From Copromyces sp. CBS 386.78 (taxonomy: Eukaryota > Ascomycota > Sordariomycetes > Sordariales > Sordariaceae): a stretch of DNA of 64,000 bases. A model generated the notes under the pieces. It was not told where the DNA came from. It did not search any database and saw only the letters and a program-made list of their open reading frames with translations. The position numbers were made by a program, and so were the translations under genes. The stretch spans positions 62,001-126,000 of the forward strand of contig MU839090.1 in NCBI GenBank assembly GCA_030685235.1, given 5' to 3'. Positions 9,014 to 19,897 of the stretch are shown here, in pieces (positions within the stretch are counted from its first letter, which is position 1; every line of letters starts with the position of its first letter).

Positions 9014-11609
9014 AGAGTGAAGGTTTAGATACTTGGGTGGTGTTGGTGGTGGCGGTGTGCGTGTTGTCGGAGATGATCCCAGATGGGTTGATGTTGCGAG
9101 AGAGGAGGACGAGAGAGAGAGAGATGAAGTGATACCTTGTATGGGCGACCAGGTGGTTACCAAGATTGTTTCCCTAACATGATTGGCCGTGTATGCACCT
9201 TTGTCGTGTTAGTTTCGCTAACAATAACACCCTTCATTTCCCTTTGCTCAGGGGGGATTGACACGAACATCGCTGACCTGTTACCCCGGCGGGGGTGCCC
9301 CTGGTGCCACTGATCAACAATTGGACAACTCGCAAGAGATGAGATGAACAACTGGTCAGTCGAAGAAGAGACAGAACCACAGGCAACTGCTCGCGACATC
9401 CGTAACAGCGAGTTCCACGCCGGGAACCCTTTCTTACCTACATGTCTCTATTTACAACCTGAGCATCCGGCGGACGCTTGTAAGGCCTACACATCAGTAC
9501 TTAAAAGTTTGTTAGCGCGGTCCTTGTGATAGGGGTGTGCAAAACTTAACAAGAAAATAACGGGATAACCACATGCAAAACGGAAAATTTAAGAAAGTGT
9601 ATGAGATGGAGGAAACGCATCGGGTTGATACCAACTTCTTGCACGAAAATTGGTGGAATATTGGTTGAATTGCAAAGAGTACGTTGTGAAGTCCCAAGCT
9701 AACGAATTTACCAGTACTGATGTGTAGAACAACCAAAACATATCTCGCTCGGCAGATTCGTTAGTGCCCGAAGCCCTGCCTCGAACCGAGAGTTCCCAAA
9801 GCAGCTTACCTACTAGGGACCGACTCGACGTACCGAACCAGGGCATTGAGAAACCATACCTCCTCTTGAAGCAGGACATTCCGCTCGGCTTACGTTTAAT
9901 TTGAAGCCCACGTTTCCATTCCTGCCAACGACATCCCTTGGCGTCCTAGGAATTTGGGGTAATAAGCTTTCGCCGCCCACGGGCGGGAGCCAAGTCAAAG
10001 ACCAAGAAGCTTGTTCCTTCCTGAGATGCTCTGGAGCGTCAGGATACGAGGGAGGTATTGCCCCGCACAGACCCACCATCAGCCAGCCCAGGTGCTTTCA
10101 GGTTACCGATCGGCAACCCCTGAATGATACCTGGATTTGGTAGGGTACTTACCTGACCTTTTCCCAGCCAGGCTTTGCAATCCCCGAGATCTTCAATAGC
10201 TTCCTTTCCAGGTTCCTTTTTACCCTTCCTCGAGCCTCCCTCTCTTTCCCCTGCTCTCCTGTCATTCTCGTGCTCGCGTTCGGCTATATTCTCGATAGTC
10301 CCGACAGGCTGATGGGTTCTCCTTTCTAAACAGAAGGTTTATGTACAAGCGGAAAGGCTCGGGACACCATTGAATCTTGGATCTCACTCAGGACCTCAGG
10401 TGTCCCTGATGACAGCTTCTCAGCCCAGCCGAGGGTTAGCATGACAGGACATACTCGCCCCATCAGGCTCATATACCGAAAAACGGAGATTGCTAGGCGC
10501 TACATGTTCAAATTGGACCGATAACTCACATACGCCACACCCCCGTGTAGGTAGGTAGTGTAAAGGTATGATCAGTTTGTTTTTCTCAGCTTAGAAGGTT
10601 GCAGCCCCCCCTGGCAGCCTATCAAAACAGTCCAAAGGGCAAATCACCGTTCAAAGTTGAACCCGGTGAAGGCAAAGGAAGGATAGGGGACGCCTGTCAC
10701 CTTTGACACCTTGACGCCCTGTGTTGATGAGACGACGGGATAGGAACACTGTTCGCATGCAACCGTTTCATAATAGGGGGGAAGAGCAGAGAGAGGCCTG
10801 AAAGGATGAACCCACTACCACAGATCGTTCCCAGGAAAAGCACATTAAAGGGATATCCTGCTCGGGTTTGTTGAGGGGGACTGGGATGGCGGTCGCTTGA
10901 GATAGGGACGTTCTGCTGTTCCTAGACGATCGGTGGGGCTTGAACGACTCTTCCTTGACACCGAGACCGTTTTCTCTGGTTCTTGTTTCCTTTTCCAAGA
11001 CTTTCTGGGCTTTCACTCATTCATCTTTCTTTTGACTCTTCCCAGTGCTTTGCGGGTTGTGTATCCTCGACTTTGCATGTTGCTTTGTTGTTGTTGTTGT
11101 TGTTGTTGTTGTTGCTCTTCTTGACACTCACTCTCTGTGGTTGTGGCCGAGCGGGATCGAATCACCGCTCAAGTATCAGATTATCAGACATTCTTTGGCG
11201 GTGGATTAGAATAATTGGTAGGTCCCATGTTTCATAATTCAAGCATGAATATCCTGAACATCATGAAACCCACTGGTTCCGGTCGAGTTGGCAGGCAGCG
11301 GTTTCCTCGCTTTTCTTGTGTTTGATTTACAGTTCATCCCGTCTTGCATCATCACGCAGCTATATCCGCAGCTTCTGCTGTTCACTGGGCTATGCTCGAC
11401 GCTCCTTTTCTCTGTTGCCATGTTCAAAAAGAAAACGAACCCACTGCTAACACCGAATATTGCAGTTACTCTTGCCTCTGACTTTTGTTATTAAAAACTC
11501 GCCAATGCCCCTTCCTGCTGTGTCGACAAGAGAGATCTAAGTTGACGTCACAAGGTGGTATAACAAACTTGCCGTCACTACCAACACAAGACGATTGTTT
11601 AACACCACG
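9014..11609. other. Long intergenic region, no supported gene
   Basis: About 2.6 kb without a convincing gene. It contains a (GA)n run near 9110-9126, a (TTG)n microsatellite at about 11086-11114, and scattered frames below 100 codons with no recognisable domains. The right end is the promoter and leader of the acyltransferase gene. Confidence 0.5.
11086..11114. repeat. (TTG)n trinucleotide microsatellite
   Basis: About nine to ten tandem TTG units in noncoding DNA. Short frames crossing it encode only homopolymers (Cys or Leu), which argues against coding function. Confidence 0.85.
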
Positions 11610-13166
11610 ATGCTCCGCCATCAAATAAACCCATTATCATGGGCCGACACGTTTCTCCGGGCTCTCATCCCGAGCTTCATAGCCGACGCCATCTTCTCCG
11701 ACCATAGGAAAGCAAGCCGATTACACCCAACCTCGTACCTCGATGGCCTCCGTGGCATAGCCTCCGTGCTCGTCTTCCTCTGCCACTACACCGAGGACAA
11801 CTACCGCTCTCTAACCCGCGCCTACGGCGTCGGCGACAAAGACCACCCAGAAACGGCCACGAAAGGATGGATCCAGCTGCCCTTCCTGCGCATCATCTTC
11901 TCCGGGCGACCCATGGTACACATCTTCTTCATCATCTCCGGCTTCGTCCTCTCGTATAAACCCATCAAGTCCATCCACGCCCGCGACCTCGACAAATGCT
12001 ACACCGCTCTCAGCTCTTCCACCTTCCGCCGAGCTTTCAGGTTGTTCGGTCCCTGCGTGGCCTCGACCTTCATGATCATGTGTCTGCAGCAGCTGGACCT
12101 CTACCCAGGAAGAAACCCGCGCGACACGTGGGCTGAGCAGCTCATGGTCTGGAAGCGCGTCGTCTTCACACAGATCACCTGGCCGTGGGCCTGGGACAAG
12201 GATATGATGCCGGGCTACGACATCCACCTGTGGACGATCCCGATCGAGTTCGCCCACTCGATGCTGCTGTTCATGGTCATTCTCATGCTGGCGCGCACCA
12301 AGTTGCGCATCAGGCAGATGACGGTTCTGGGACTGATGGGGTACTGTCTCAGCTGCGGCAAGTGGGCTGGGTTCGAGTTCCTAGCTGGCTTGTTCCTTGC
12401 GGAGATCCATGTGCTCAAGAGCGCGAGGGAGCAGCAGAGCAAGGAGTGGGAGAGTGTGGCGCAGGAGGAGGATGATGATGATTTGAACAAGTACGGCCAT
12501 CGGGAGGTCAGGCAGGGCGGTTTCGTCAGTCTATCCACGCTGAAGACCATCTTTTGTATCGGGCTGGTTATCCTGGGACTGTTTGTTGGCGGCTGGCCCA
12601 ACCACGAAGCGGACAAGACACCGGGGATTAGGTGGTTCCTTGCAAAGACGCCTATGCCGTTCGCAAAGATGGACCATCTCGCCCCGCAAAAGTTCTGGTT
12701 CGGTCTTTGCGCGGTGGGAACCGTCTGGGCTGTCGGAGAACTTCCGCTTCTCAAACGGCTTTTCGAGGGTTCATTCGCGCAGTACTGTGGACGCATCAGC
12801 TATGCGATCTACATCTGCCACGGACCGGTGCTAGGGCTTTTCCAGGCCTATGTCCTGGGCAGCCAGTTTGTGCCTGCTCAGGGCGAACCTGGAAAGGATG
12901 GTTATAAGGTGGCTGTTGAGGCGCACGGGATCAAGGGGATGACGGGCATGGAGAATACGACGCAAAAGACGACGGGCTGGTTCTTGGGATTGTGCGTGCT
13001 TGGGCCCGTTGTCGTGTGGGCGGCTGATGTCTTCATGAGAGCGATTGACGAGCCTATCGTGAGGATAGCAAGGAAGATGGAAAACGTGTGTTTGGACAAG
13101 GAAGCTCAGCCGGAACAGCGACCGGGTGGGAGACGACTGGAGCCGGGATATTCGGCGGCTGCATGA
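11610..13166 (+). CDS. Acyltransferase-3 family membrane protein
   Basis: Single-exon gene of 518 residues starting at the ATG at 11610; upstream in-frame sequence has only non-ATG codons. The N-terminal signature YLDGLRGIASVLVFLCHYTE (about residues 47-66) is the conserved first helix of the acyltransferase-3 family, with the invariant Arg and the catalytic His at its end. Several hydrophobic helices follow (around MVHIFFIISGFVLSY, MLLFMVILMLA, IFCIGLVILGLFVG, ISYAIYICHGPVLGLFQAYV and GLCVLGPVVVWAADVFM), so this is a polytopic membrane enzyme. Members transfer acyl groups, often acetyl, to sugars or small metabolites. The substrate here cannot be predicted, and there is no biosynthetic cluster around it. 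A cytosolic acidic insert (EEDDDDLNKY) lies between helices. Confidence 0.85.
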   Translation: MLRHQINPLSWADTFLRALIPSFIADAIFSDHRKASRLHPTSYLDGLRGIASVLVFLCHYTEDNYRSLTRAYGVGDKDHPETATKGWIQLPFLRIIFSGRPMVHIFFIISGFVLSYKPIKSIHARDLDKCYTALSSSTFRRAFRLFGPCVASTFMIMCLQQLDLYPGRNPRDTWAEQLMVWKRVVFTQITWPWAWDKDMMPGYDIHLWTIPIEFAHSMLLFMVILMLARTKLRIRQMTVLGLMGYCLSCGKWAGFEFLAGLFLAEIHVLKSAREQQSKEWESVAQEEDDDDLNKYGHREVRQGGFVSLSTLKTIFCIGLVILGLFVGGWPNHEADKTPGIRWFLAKTPMPFAKMDHLAPQKFWFGLCAVGTVWAVGELPLLKRLFEGSFAQYCGRISYAIYICHGPVLGLFQAYVLGSQFVPAQGEPGKDGYKVAVEAHGIKGMTGMENTTQKTTGWFLGLCVLGPVVVWAADVFMRAIDEPIVRIARKMENVCLDKEAQPEQRPGGRRLEPGYSAAA

Positions 13167-13823
13167 AGTGTTGGATGTTTTGTATAGCCATGTTTTGAGC
13201 ATGCTTTCCGTCGGTCGGAGCGGTCTTTTGGAAAGCGTCGTGATGATGTAGATGGCGTTCCGGTGATATTCCGACATTTTGGATGCAGGCAGGGTCCTCC
13301 ACCCTGAGAGCATTGATATGGGATATTTCGTGATTAATATGAATGTGATTACTTTCACCTATCTCTTGCTTCATGGGGATCATCATCCCTTGCCCGTCTG
13401 TTGCCTGGCGGTAATGGTTGAACAAGGGCCCCAATGCATGTTGGTCGTGATGACTCAACTTTTCCGGCTTACTAGGAGGCGGTCACCAAGTCTGACTCTT
13501 CGAGTGATTGGCGAACTGCGCAAGAAGTGGCTTGAAGTAGGTACAAGACCATGTGAACAATGATTCTCTGTCCAACGCCTGAATATTCACGAAAGAGTTG
13601 TAGAGATGATTGGCTCCCCGTATTACCTATCTCTACCAACCCTGCCAAGGCTTACGGGTACGACACCATTTCTATTTCCTTGTTCCCTCTTGAAGGCTGC
13701 TTAGTTATACGAACTTGATCCCGGATTCTTCGATTTTCCTCAAACGTGAACTTAACCTATTTTAAAACACTACGCCCTTCGTACGACAAATCAGGGACCA
13801 AAGTGGACCGAAAGTCATCGACC
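13167..13823. other. Intergenic region, no gene seen
   Basis: About 650 bases separating the acyltransferase stop from the GFA-family start. A plus-strand frame of about 94 codons has no recognisable domain. Confidence 0.5.
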
Positions 13824-14547
13824 ATGGATGCAAGCTGTCAGTGTGGTGCCGTGACCTTCAAGACACCTCTCCGGCACCCTCTCGCCCTTTATATCTGCCA
13901 CTGCGCCGAATGTCGGCGGCAGACGAGCTCGGCCTTTGGGGCATCGGCCATCTTTCCTCGGTTTCCTTTGCCCAGTGAGGCGCTTCTGAGCTGCTACAAG
14001 TACGTGATAGTCACAACCGTTGCTGGATCATAGGTTCTTTCAATGCCAAAGGCGCCGGCTTTTCGTTATACTAACGCTCTATTTGTGTCTGAAGGAGACC
14101 AAACCCCAGTGGTGACTTCTTAGAATGGTGAGTATCTTCCCCCTGGCTCCAAGGCGGTATCGTCGAGGATGCGTAACGCGACCATCACTGACATCAACAA
14201 AGTTATTTCTGCAAGCAATGCGGGACTCGTCTCATTCATTCCACGGCTGTGAGTGTCATCCCCAAAGACAGACAGCAGCAGACTTGTAGGATCAGATACT
14301 GACACCATTTTAGGGCAAGAACTTCGTCTCCGTCAAGGGCGGCTGCATCGAGGGACTGGACTGGTCGAAAGCAATCCACATCTGGACCAAGAGCGCCATG
14401 GTGCCCATCCCGGAAAACGCAACAAGCACGGATGAGGAATGCTCGGAGTTTGATGCGTTCAGCTCGTCGCAGGAAGCGCTGGATCAGCCAGATCATGTTG
14501 TATGTGGGAGCACAGGGGAAAGATTCTCAAGCAAGTACAATCGGTAA
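13824..14547 (+). CDS. GFA/CENP-V-type zinc protein (S-(hydroxymethyl)glutathione synthase-like family)
   Basis: Four short exons join in frame: 13824-13999, 14095-14127, 14203-14248 and 14314-14547, giving 162 residues. All introns are GT-AG with ACTAAC- or ACTGAC-like branch sites. The zinc-binding pattern of the family is complete: CQC (Cys5, Cys7), CHCAEC after YI, and CYFCKQCGTRLIHST spanning exons 2-3. GCIEGLDW follows, as is usual. The family was named for a glutathione-dependent formaldehyde-activating enzyme, but most fungal members have no proven reaction, so the fold is certain and the function is not. Exon 2 is only 33 bases. Confidence 0.82.
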
Positions 14548-14854
14548 TCGAGGGCGTCTTGGGGCACTGTAATGGTAAAGTTAGAAGTAATGTGAATGAG
14601 CGGTTGAGACTCGAGAAAGCCTTTAGGAGAAGATGAGACATCGGGAAAGTATCGTCGCAGGCAAAGAAACCCGAAAGTCGGCAATGGAGGTCATGTGAGT
14701 ACTTCTGCAGCGGTATGGTTAGCAATTTGAACGTCCAAATCCCAAAAAGCAGCCAAAATAAGAAGGAGAAAAAAAAAGGAAATGCAAAAAAAAACTCGCA
14801 AGGAAAAAGAGAAGCATCATGAAGATGCCAGCGACACAAGAATCAAAAGAACAG

Positions 14855-14862
14855 AAAAAAAA
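14855..14862 (-). terminator. Pol III terminator of tRNA-Cys
   Basis: A T8 run on the minus strand begins 17 bases past the tRNA 3' end, as expected for a pol III terminator. Confidence 0.7.
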
Positions 14863-14878
14863 GCAACTGGGAGGATTG

Positions 14879-14950
14879 AGGACTGAACGCGAATTGAACG
14901 CGTGACCGTTCGGACTGCAGCCGAACGCTCTACCCCTGAGCTACCGGTCC
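14879..14950 (-). tRNA. tRNA-Cys(GCA)
   Basis: The minus strand folds into a 72-base cloverleaf without intron. It has the D arm TAGCTCAGGGGTAGAGC, the anticodon stem TTCGG/CCGAA around loop CTGCAGT (anticodon GCA), and the T arm ACGCG TTCAATT CGCGT. The acceptor stem GGACCGG/TCAGTCC has one C-A mismatch at pair 5-68 and a G-T pair at 7-66. The discriminator is T73, usual for Cys tRNAs. A T8 terminator follows. Confidence 0.93.
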
Positions 14951-15138
14951 AATTCCCAGTTATTAATTGTTGCCAAAACTCTTACTCATAAGCTTGAACG
15001 ACGGGTCTTGGCAGGCAGCGCTTGTTAAACCCTCTGAAAGGTGTGGAAGTATGATTGTTGATTTGGGGCTAGTCTAGAAAAGGAAAAAGGGAGAAAAAGG
15101 GAAATCCCAGATCTCTAGTTAAATATATGCCGGATGCC

Positions 15139-15146
15139 TATAAATA
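15139..15146 (+). promoter_or_regulatory. TATA box (TATAAATA) of an unidentified transcript
   Basis: TATAAATA is followed by CTTTCTTCTTTCCCTG and further CT-rich sequence, the layout of a fungal core promoter. The nearest supported gene downstream starts at 16733, so either that gene has a leader of about 1.5 kb or a separate noncoding transcript starts here. Confidence 0.35.
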
Positions 15147-16732
15147 CTTGATCTGGAAAAGTGGGTCTTACCTTTCTTCTTTCCCTGTCCTCTTCGTATA
15201 CTTCACTTCTTGCATTATCGTTCAAGACATCAGTGTATGATGCGACGAAAAACTCTTGACAGTTCTCTTTGCTCAAACAAGCAACAACGGAATATATTCG
15301 ACTCGTTGTTCAATCGTCGTCACCCGCAGTCACGAATCCCCGAAGACAGTATCGGCGGCTTTGCATCGGCTGGACAATCCTGGCATCCTCGTGCCTCTTT
15401 CTCCATCCCGACAACTGTGCACCTTGCCTCCTTGAGCACCCGCTGATGTTTTGCGTCTCTCGGAAGTGTCGAGGTTCGCGGTTCATCCGTTATCGCATAT
15501 CGTTTTCAGTTTATATTGAAACAGCCAACCCGCGGCAACCGTCATGAATCGCACTCTCCTTGGCTGTGTTCCCGCCGTCGGCCCCTCATCATGGCGCTTT
15601 ACCGCCGTGACAATCACACATTGTGAAAACATCGCGGAAAGCATGATGTTTCTTTCACAATTCGACATCGGACCATTTTTACGAGTGGGAAGTTGTCCGA
15701 AAACTGAAGGCCAAGTGCCATCTTTCTCAATGGTACGCTATCGACCTTGACTGCTCCTTGGTCTCTTCTGCTTCCGTCTCGCTTGGACCGATCTCAAACA
15801 CCAGCCGTCACGAGTCGGTCTCATCCGCACCCCCTTCGTCGCCCCCACATCAGCCTCAACCACATAGACATTCACGACTGTCGGGATCTTTGCACACAAA
15901 TTCATACAGGAAAGCCCTGTAATGGTCTAGACCAAGAACCTCCTTGACCTCTTCATACCTACTTTTGCATCCTGTTCTCATATCCCGACTGTTATCACAG
16001 CCATACTTTCCACCCCTGGCGCTTCTTGGAGCAGTTCTCCCCAGCCAAAACCCCTTGCCTCGTAATATCTATGCCATAACCATGGTATAGTAGCATCGTG
16101 AAAGATGAAAGAAATGCTTGCTCCCCTCGCTATCCTCTCCTCTCTGTTCCTAGGACATCCCATCTTCGTCGTCTAGATTTTGCCTTCCACGATGCAATGA
16201 CATTTCACACCTAACGTTCGTTTCCTCCGTCCCCGAGTGTCTTCACTTCGTTCATTCCTCCACCTTTGGTACAGGCTGATCCTGTCTTGTTTCTTTCCCT
16301 GTGTCTCTTCAACTTGTCCTTCTTTTCAGATTGTTTTCACTCCCTGTCAGTTCAACTACGCCATCCGACTTTGAGGCAAAGAAAGGGACGTGCTGTTTTG
16401 TTTTTCTTGATCAACCGACTCGAAAGGCAGCGGGATTGCCATCCAAGGCTTCTTGCCACCCATATTGACGCCTCTCGCTTCACCTACCTCACTTTATCAA
16501 CGAAACTCTTGAAGAGTATCTTGATAAGTCCGGTCGTTACCTACACATAACCTTTACTTACTACCACGATCCATGTCGGGTTGATCCCACATCGACACTC
16601 AATATCCAACGGCTGGCCTGTTGTTAATTTTCGAACATTCTCGGCCTTGAAGGAACGTTACGCTATTTTTGAAAGGGGATCGACCGCCAAAGAAAGACTC
16701 GGACGCCCGCTGGCGTATACACAGACATCACA

Positions 16733-18083
16733 ATGAGCAAAAGATATGTGCGACTATTGGTACTGATCTTGAGCTACCTGTCTCTCGTACAGGTAGGAAC
16801 TAACTATTGAAGTCATCAACCAAATCCACGGAAGAGCTAACATAGAAATGTTTAGGCTGCCGCATATGATAAGGGAGGAATCGCAGGACGAAGGTTAGCG
16901 AGAACTGGGAACACACAGAAAGGACACAAAGGGCAGAAAGAACAGGCCGAGGGGCAACTGCAAGGATCGGTTCTGATAGTCACCGAGACTGTCAGAGAGA
17001 CGGTGACGGCGGGCAGTGGTGCTAGCGTCAATGGAACGATTGCGGCCGAGACCGTGACGGAGACAATCACTGTGACCCAAAAGGAAGCTGCCGGGGCTCT
17101 ACCTGGGTAAGTGAACAAGATTCCCTTGGTTCAAGACTTTTGACAACACCGCTAACTCGGACAAAAGCACCGGAAACGTGCAGCTCTCCTTCGTGACAAC
17201 AATCGTCTTCGGCACCGGCTCGCCTTCAACCGTCACTATCACAGCTCTCCCCGAGACCATCACCCAAACAATAGCCGCCACCGTTACCCATACGGTAGCC
17301 TCCACGCTTACCGAGACGATAGCCCAAACAATCACCAGCTTGCAGGTCGTCGCCTCGACCGAGACCGTTACCCAGATCCAGTCAGTGACGGAAGCATGCT
17401 CTTCGAGCCAAGTGCCAGGAGTGGTTGCGGGAGCGCCCATCGGATCAGCTGCCCCTGCCAATGACAACGGACTACCGCGCGCCAGCGGCGGAGTGGGAGT
17501 GACGACGGTTTCGATCCCAGCTGCTCTGCGCACTTCGACTTTGGAACTACCGCCCCCAGCTGCTACTGCCCCCTCGACCTCAATCTCGGTATCCTCGGCT
17601 GAGTTGTCCTCCTCGACGATCGAGGAAGTAGTAGCCAGCAGCACATCCTCTGCTTCAGAGCTACTCTCTTCCACTTCAACCTCCGCCGTGGAGGCCATCG
17701 CCACTTCTACCACAGACCTGGCCACATCAACCACCGAACTCGCGACATCTTCAACCGACCTCACAACCTCCACTACCGACCTGGCCACCTCTACGACTGA
17801 ATCCAGCACCGCCCCCGCCGTAGCCATCACCTCCGTAGTCTCCGTGGAGGCCCCATCCTCGACATCGAGCAGCGTTGTTGTTGTTGTTGGCGGAGCCGGA
17901 GCTGAGCCGACCTCAGTCCTCGTTCTCCCGGCCGTTCCGGCAGCCAACCCGACTACCACCGCAGTGGCGCCGGACGTTGCGAACGGAGGTATCCAGTTCA
18001 CGCTTGATGTATCGGGGATGAGCCTGACGAATGTGTTGAACTTGGGGAATTTGGTGCCGCCTACGGCTGCGGCGCGGCCATGA
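16733..18083 (+). CDS. Secreted Ser/Thr-rich protein with TVTET repeats
   Basis: Three exons, 16733-16792, 16856-17106 and 17168-18083, give 408 residues. Exon 1 (20 codons) encodes almost exactly the signal-peptide core YVRLLVLILSYLSLVQ. Mature protein likely starts in the AAAYDKGG segment of exon 2. The rest has repeated threonine motifs (TETVRETVTAG, ETVTETITVT, PETITQTIAATVTHTVAST), then a long Ser/Thr tract with TDLATSTTELATS-type repeats around residues 270-330, which should be heavily O-glycosylated. No hydrophobic GPI-attachment tail is visible, so it is probably secreted or wall-associated without an anchor. No catalytic domain was recognised. The 300-codon frame on the opposite strand is a shadow of the repeats. 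Confidence 0.75.
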
Positions 18084-18820
18084 GCGGGGAGGTGAAGATG
18101 AGTGAAAGTTGAAGGATGGAGATTGGATGATAGAAGACTATGAAACTGTCAGTCAACAAAATTCTGTCCCGCCTCTTGTGTTTTCCCGTCTGGGACGGGA
18201 GCAGGACGGTATTTGTTGACTGTCTGTAGTTAGCGGAGAAAAAGAGCGCTGGTGTGGTTTATGCGTTTACCATTTTTTTTCCTAAATTTTTTTTCCTTTG
18301 GGGTTGTTTCTGTTCGACGTTTGTACAGTTGTGTTGAGAGTTGAGAGTTAGAGAGTTGAGAAGTTGTCTATACCCGTCAGTACAGCGAGAGTTGTTGGTT
18401 GCCGGTGACAACTGCATATAATGTATATATAAATATTTCGTTTCTCCCATCGAAAAGCCGCCATTGCTATACTGGGCGCTAGAGATAGGCACGTTAAACC
18501 GATCAAGTTTAGAGACGCTTGACGTTTGCCACAGTGCCCCATTCAACTTGCTGCTTCCTCAAATAAGTCGGCATATTCAATGGCGTGACATTTTACCAAA
18601 CCAAGACTCCTGTACCCATCCAAGCCCATGCCCCGTTTTATGGTTCCCATTCGTTCTAAATAGGTGGGTATCGTGATATGTGTTCGTCAAACGTGATGAC
18701 AAGCTGTATGGACAAAATAGAAAAACCCCAACGCCCCTGTACCTAAGCGACTTCTGACACGCAAAAGTCAAGGCCTAACTGCTCAAGAGCCAGGCCTCCA
18801 GACATTCGTTCCTCAACCGG
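18084..18820. other. Intergenic region between convergent genes
   Basis: This holds the 3' ends of the secreted protein and of Rpp1. Close to the first stop is a long imperfect hairpin (18150-18222, separate entry). Otherwise no gene is seen. Confidence 0.5.
18150..18222. repeat. 73-base imperfect palindrome near the 3' end
   Basis: CAGTCAACAAA (18150-18160) is repeated as its reverse complement at 18212-18222. Inside, CCCGTC (18185-18190) pairs with GACGGG (18194-18199) across a 3-base loop, and the intervening GTCC/GGAC segments pair imperfectly. It lies about 65 bases beyond the secreted-protein stop, so it would form a large hairpin in that gene's 3' untranslated region. Confidence 0.6.
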
Positions 18821-19897
18821 CTACTTCGCCTGCTTCTTCTGCTGCCCACCACCATCTGTACCTCCGCCGCCGCCCTCCCCATTCTTGCGCTTTTGGCCTT
18901 GGCCTTGGCCTTGCTGCTGTCCCTGCTTCTGCCCCTGTTGTTGTTTCTGCTGCAGTTTCTTCTGCTTCTTGCTCAACTTGGTCTCCCCTTCCTTACCCCC
19001 CTCCTCTTCACTCCTCACCTTGCCCCCAGGAGCAGTCTGCACGATATCCACCACCCCTCTGAAACCCCTCCTCTTGACACCCTCATTGACCACCACCGCC
19101 CGCGGTCCCGTCCCCAGCGCCTCCGTCCCCTTCTCCGGCCCCAGCCCCCACACAGCCAACAAATTGACCACGTCCGCGGGGCCGCGCAGTCCTAGTGCGC
19201 TCTTGGCCTCGCTCGAGACGATTATCCCGCGGCCCTTGGTCGCCCTCAGCAACCCCAACACGTTGCCAATGAAATTGCTCCTTGCCCGTTGTGCATCCAC
19301 GCTGTTTCCCGACGTGAAAGCCTGGCTGTAGCAGATCTCGAAGCGCGTGCCGCGGTGCACGGCCGCCATGGCGGTGCGGTGGTGGATATGGAACCCGAGG
19401 AACTGCGTCAGGTCGAGGCTGATGATGGCCGGCGGCTCCGTGGTGCTGAGGCACGCCCAGCTGAAGGCCTTGTCGTTTGTCGGGCGGAGGGCGAGCAGAT
19501 CGTAGGAGCGGGCGTAGTCGGCGAGGCGGTAGTTGGTTGTTGAGGGGTCGGTGACGGTTAGGGTTACGCGGCGGAGGACGGTGGGGAGGGAGGAGGTGGA
19601 GGTGGGTGGGACGGCGGAGGAGGCGGTTGTTGAAAGGTTTGTTGTCGTTGTCGTTGTTTGTGCAGTTGTTGTGGACGTGGCACTTGTTGATCCGCTGCCG
19701 CCGGGGAATGATGGGTGTGGTGATGTGAGTTGTGGGATCGGGTTGCTGATCGGATGGGGTTGTGTTGGAATGTTGCCCGTGATGGTCTGGTTCAGAGCGA
19801 CGACATCGTAGCCTAGGTTTTTGGCGAACTTGAGAGTACGTTCGAGCTCGGAGGCTGGGGTGGTCGGCGACCAGGCAATGTTGAGGTCGTAGAGCAT
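18821..19897 (-). CDS. rpp1: RNase P/MRP protein subunit Rpp1 (p30)
   Basis: Single-exon gene of 358 residues. The frame is open for another 100 codons upstream, but the conserved p30 fold begins at MLYDLNIAWSP (matching yeast Rpp1, MLVDLN), so the ATG at 19897 is chosen. Family features are FAKNLGYDVVALNQTITGN (beta-alpha of the TIM-like barrel), YDLLALRPTNDKAFSWACLS, DIISLD-like IISLDLTQFLGF, AAVHRGTRFEICYSQAF and the GIIVSSEAKSALGLRGPADV segment. Together with RNA, Rpp1 binds and matures pre-tRNA and pre-rRNA in the nucleus. A Ser/Thr-rich insert (about residues 60-110) and a basic Gln/Lys-rich tail (QKKLQQKQQQGQKQGQQQ) extend it beyond the yeast protein. Confidence 0.87.
   Translation of the reverse strand: MLYDLNIAWSPTTPASELERTLKFAKNLGYDVVALNQTITGNIPTQPHPISNPIPQLTSPHPSFPGGSGSTSATSTTTAQTTTTTTNLSTTASSAVPPTSTSSLPTVLRRVTLTVTDPSTTNYRLADYARSYDLLALRPTNDKAFSWACLSTTEPPAIISLDLTQFLGFHIHHRTAMAAVHRGTRFEICYSQAFTSGNSVDAQRARSNFIGNVLGLLRATKGRGIIVSSEAKSALGLRGPADVVNLLAVWGLGPEKGTEALGTGPRAVVVNEGVKRRGFRGVVDIVQTAPGGKVRSEEEGGKEGETKLSKKQKKLQQKQQQGQKQGQQQGQGQGQKRKNGEGGGGGTDGGGQQKKQAK

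Larger units (their letters stand above)
14548..16732. other. Intergenic region with tRNA-Cys and a TATA-led pyrimidine-rich leader
   Basis: It holds tRNA-Cys (14879-14950), a TATAAATA at 15139-15146, and then about 1.5 kb of CT-rich sequence ending at the secreted-protein ATG. Small frames in that leader have no recognisable domains. Confidence 0.5.

Noticed and set aside
12215..12796. Minus-strand frames across the acyltransferase gene
   Set aside because: The plus strand encodes a clear membrane acyltransferase here, so these are antisense shadows.
17099..18001. 300-codon open frame on the minus strand
   Set aside because: It is antisense to the TVTET-rich secreted protein, whose exons and signal peptide are clear. 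Its composition (Val/Glu/Ala runs) is what the repeat region gives in reverse.
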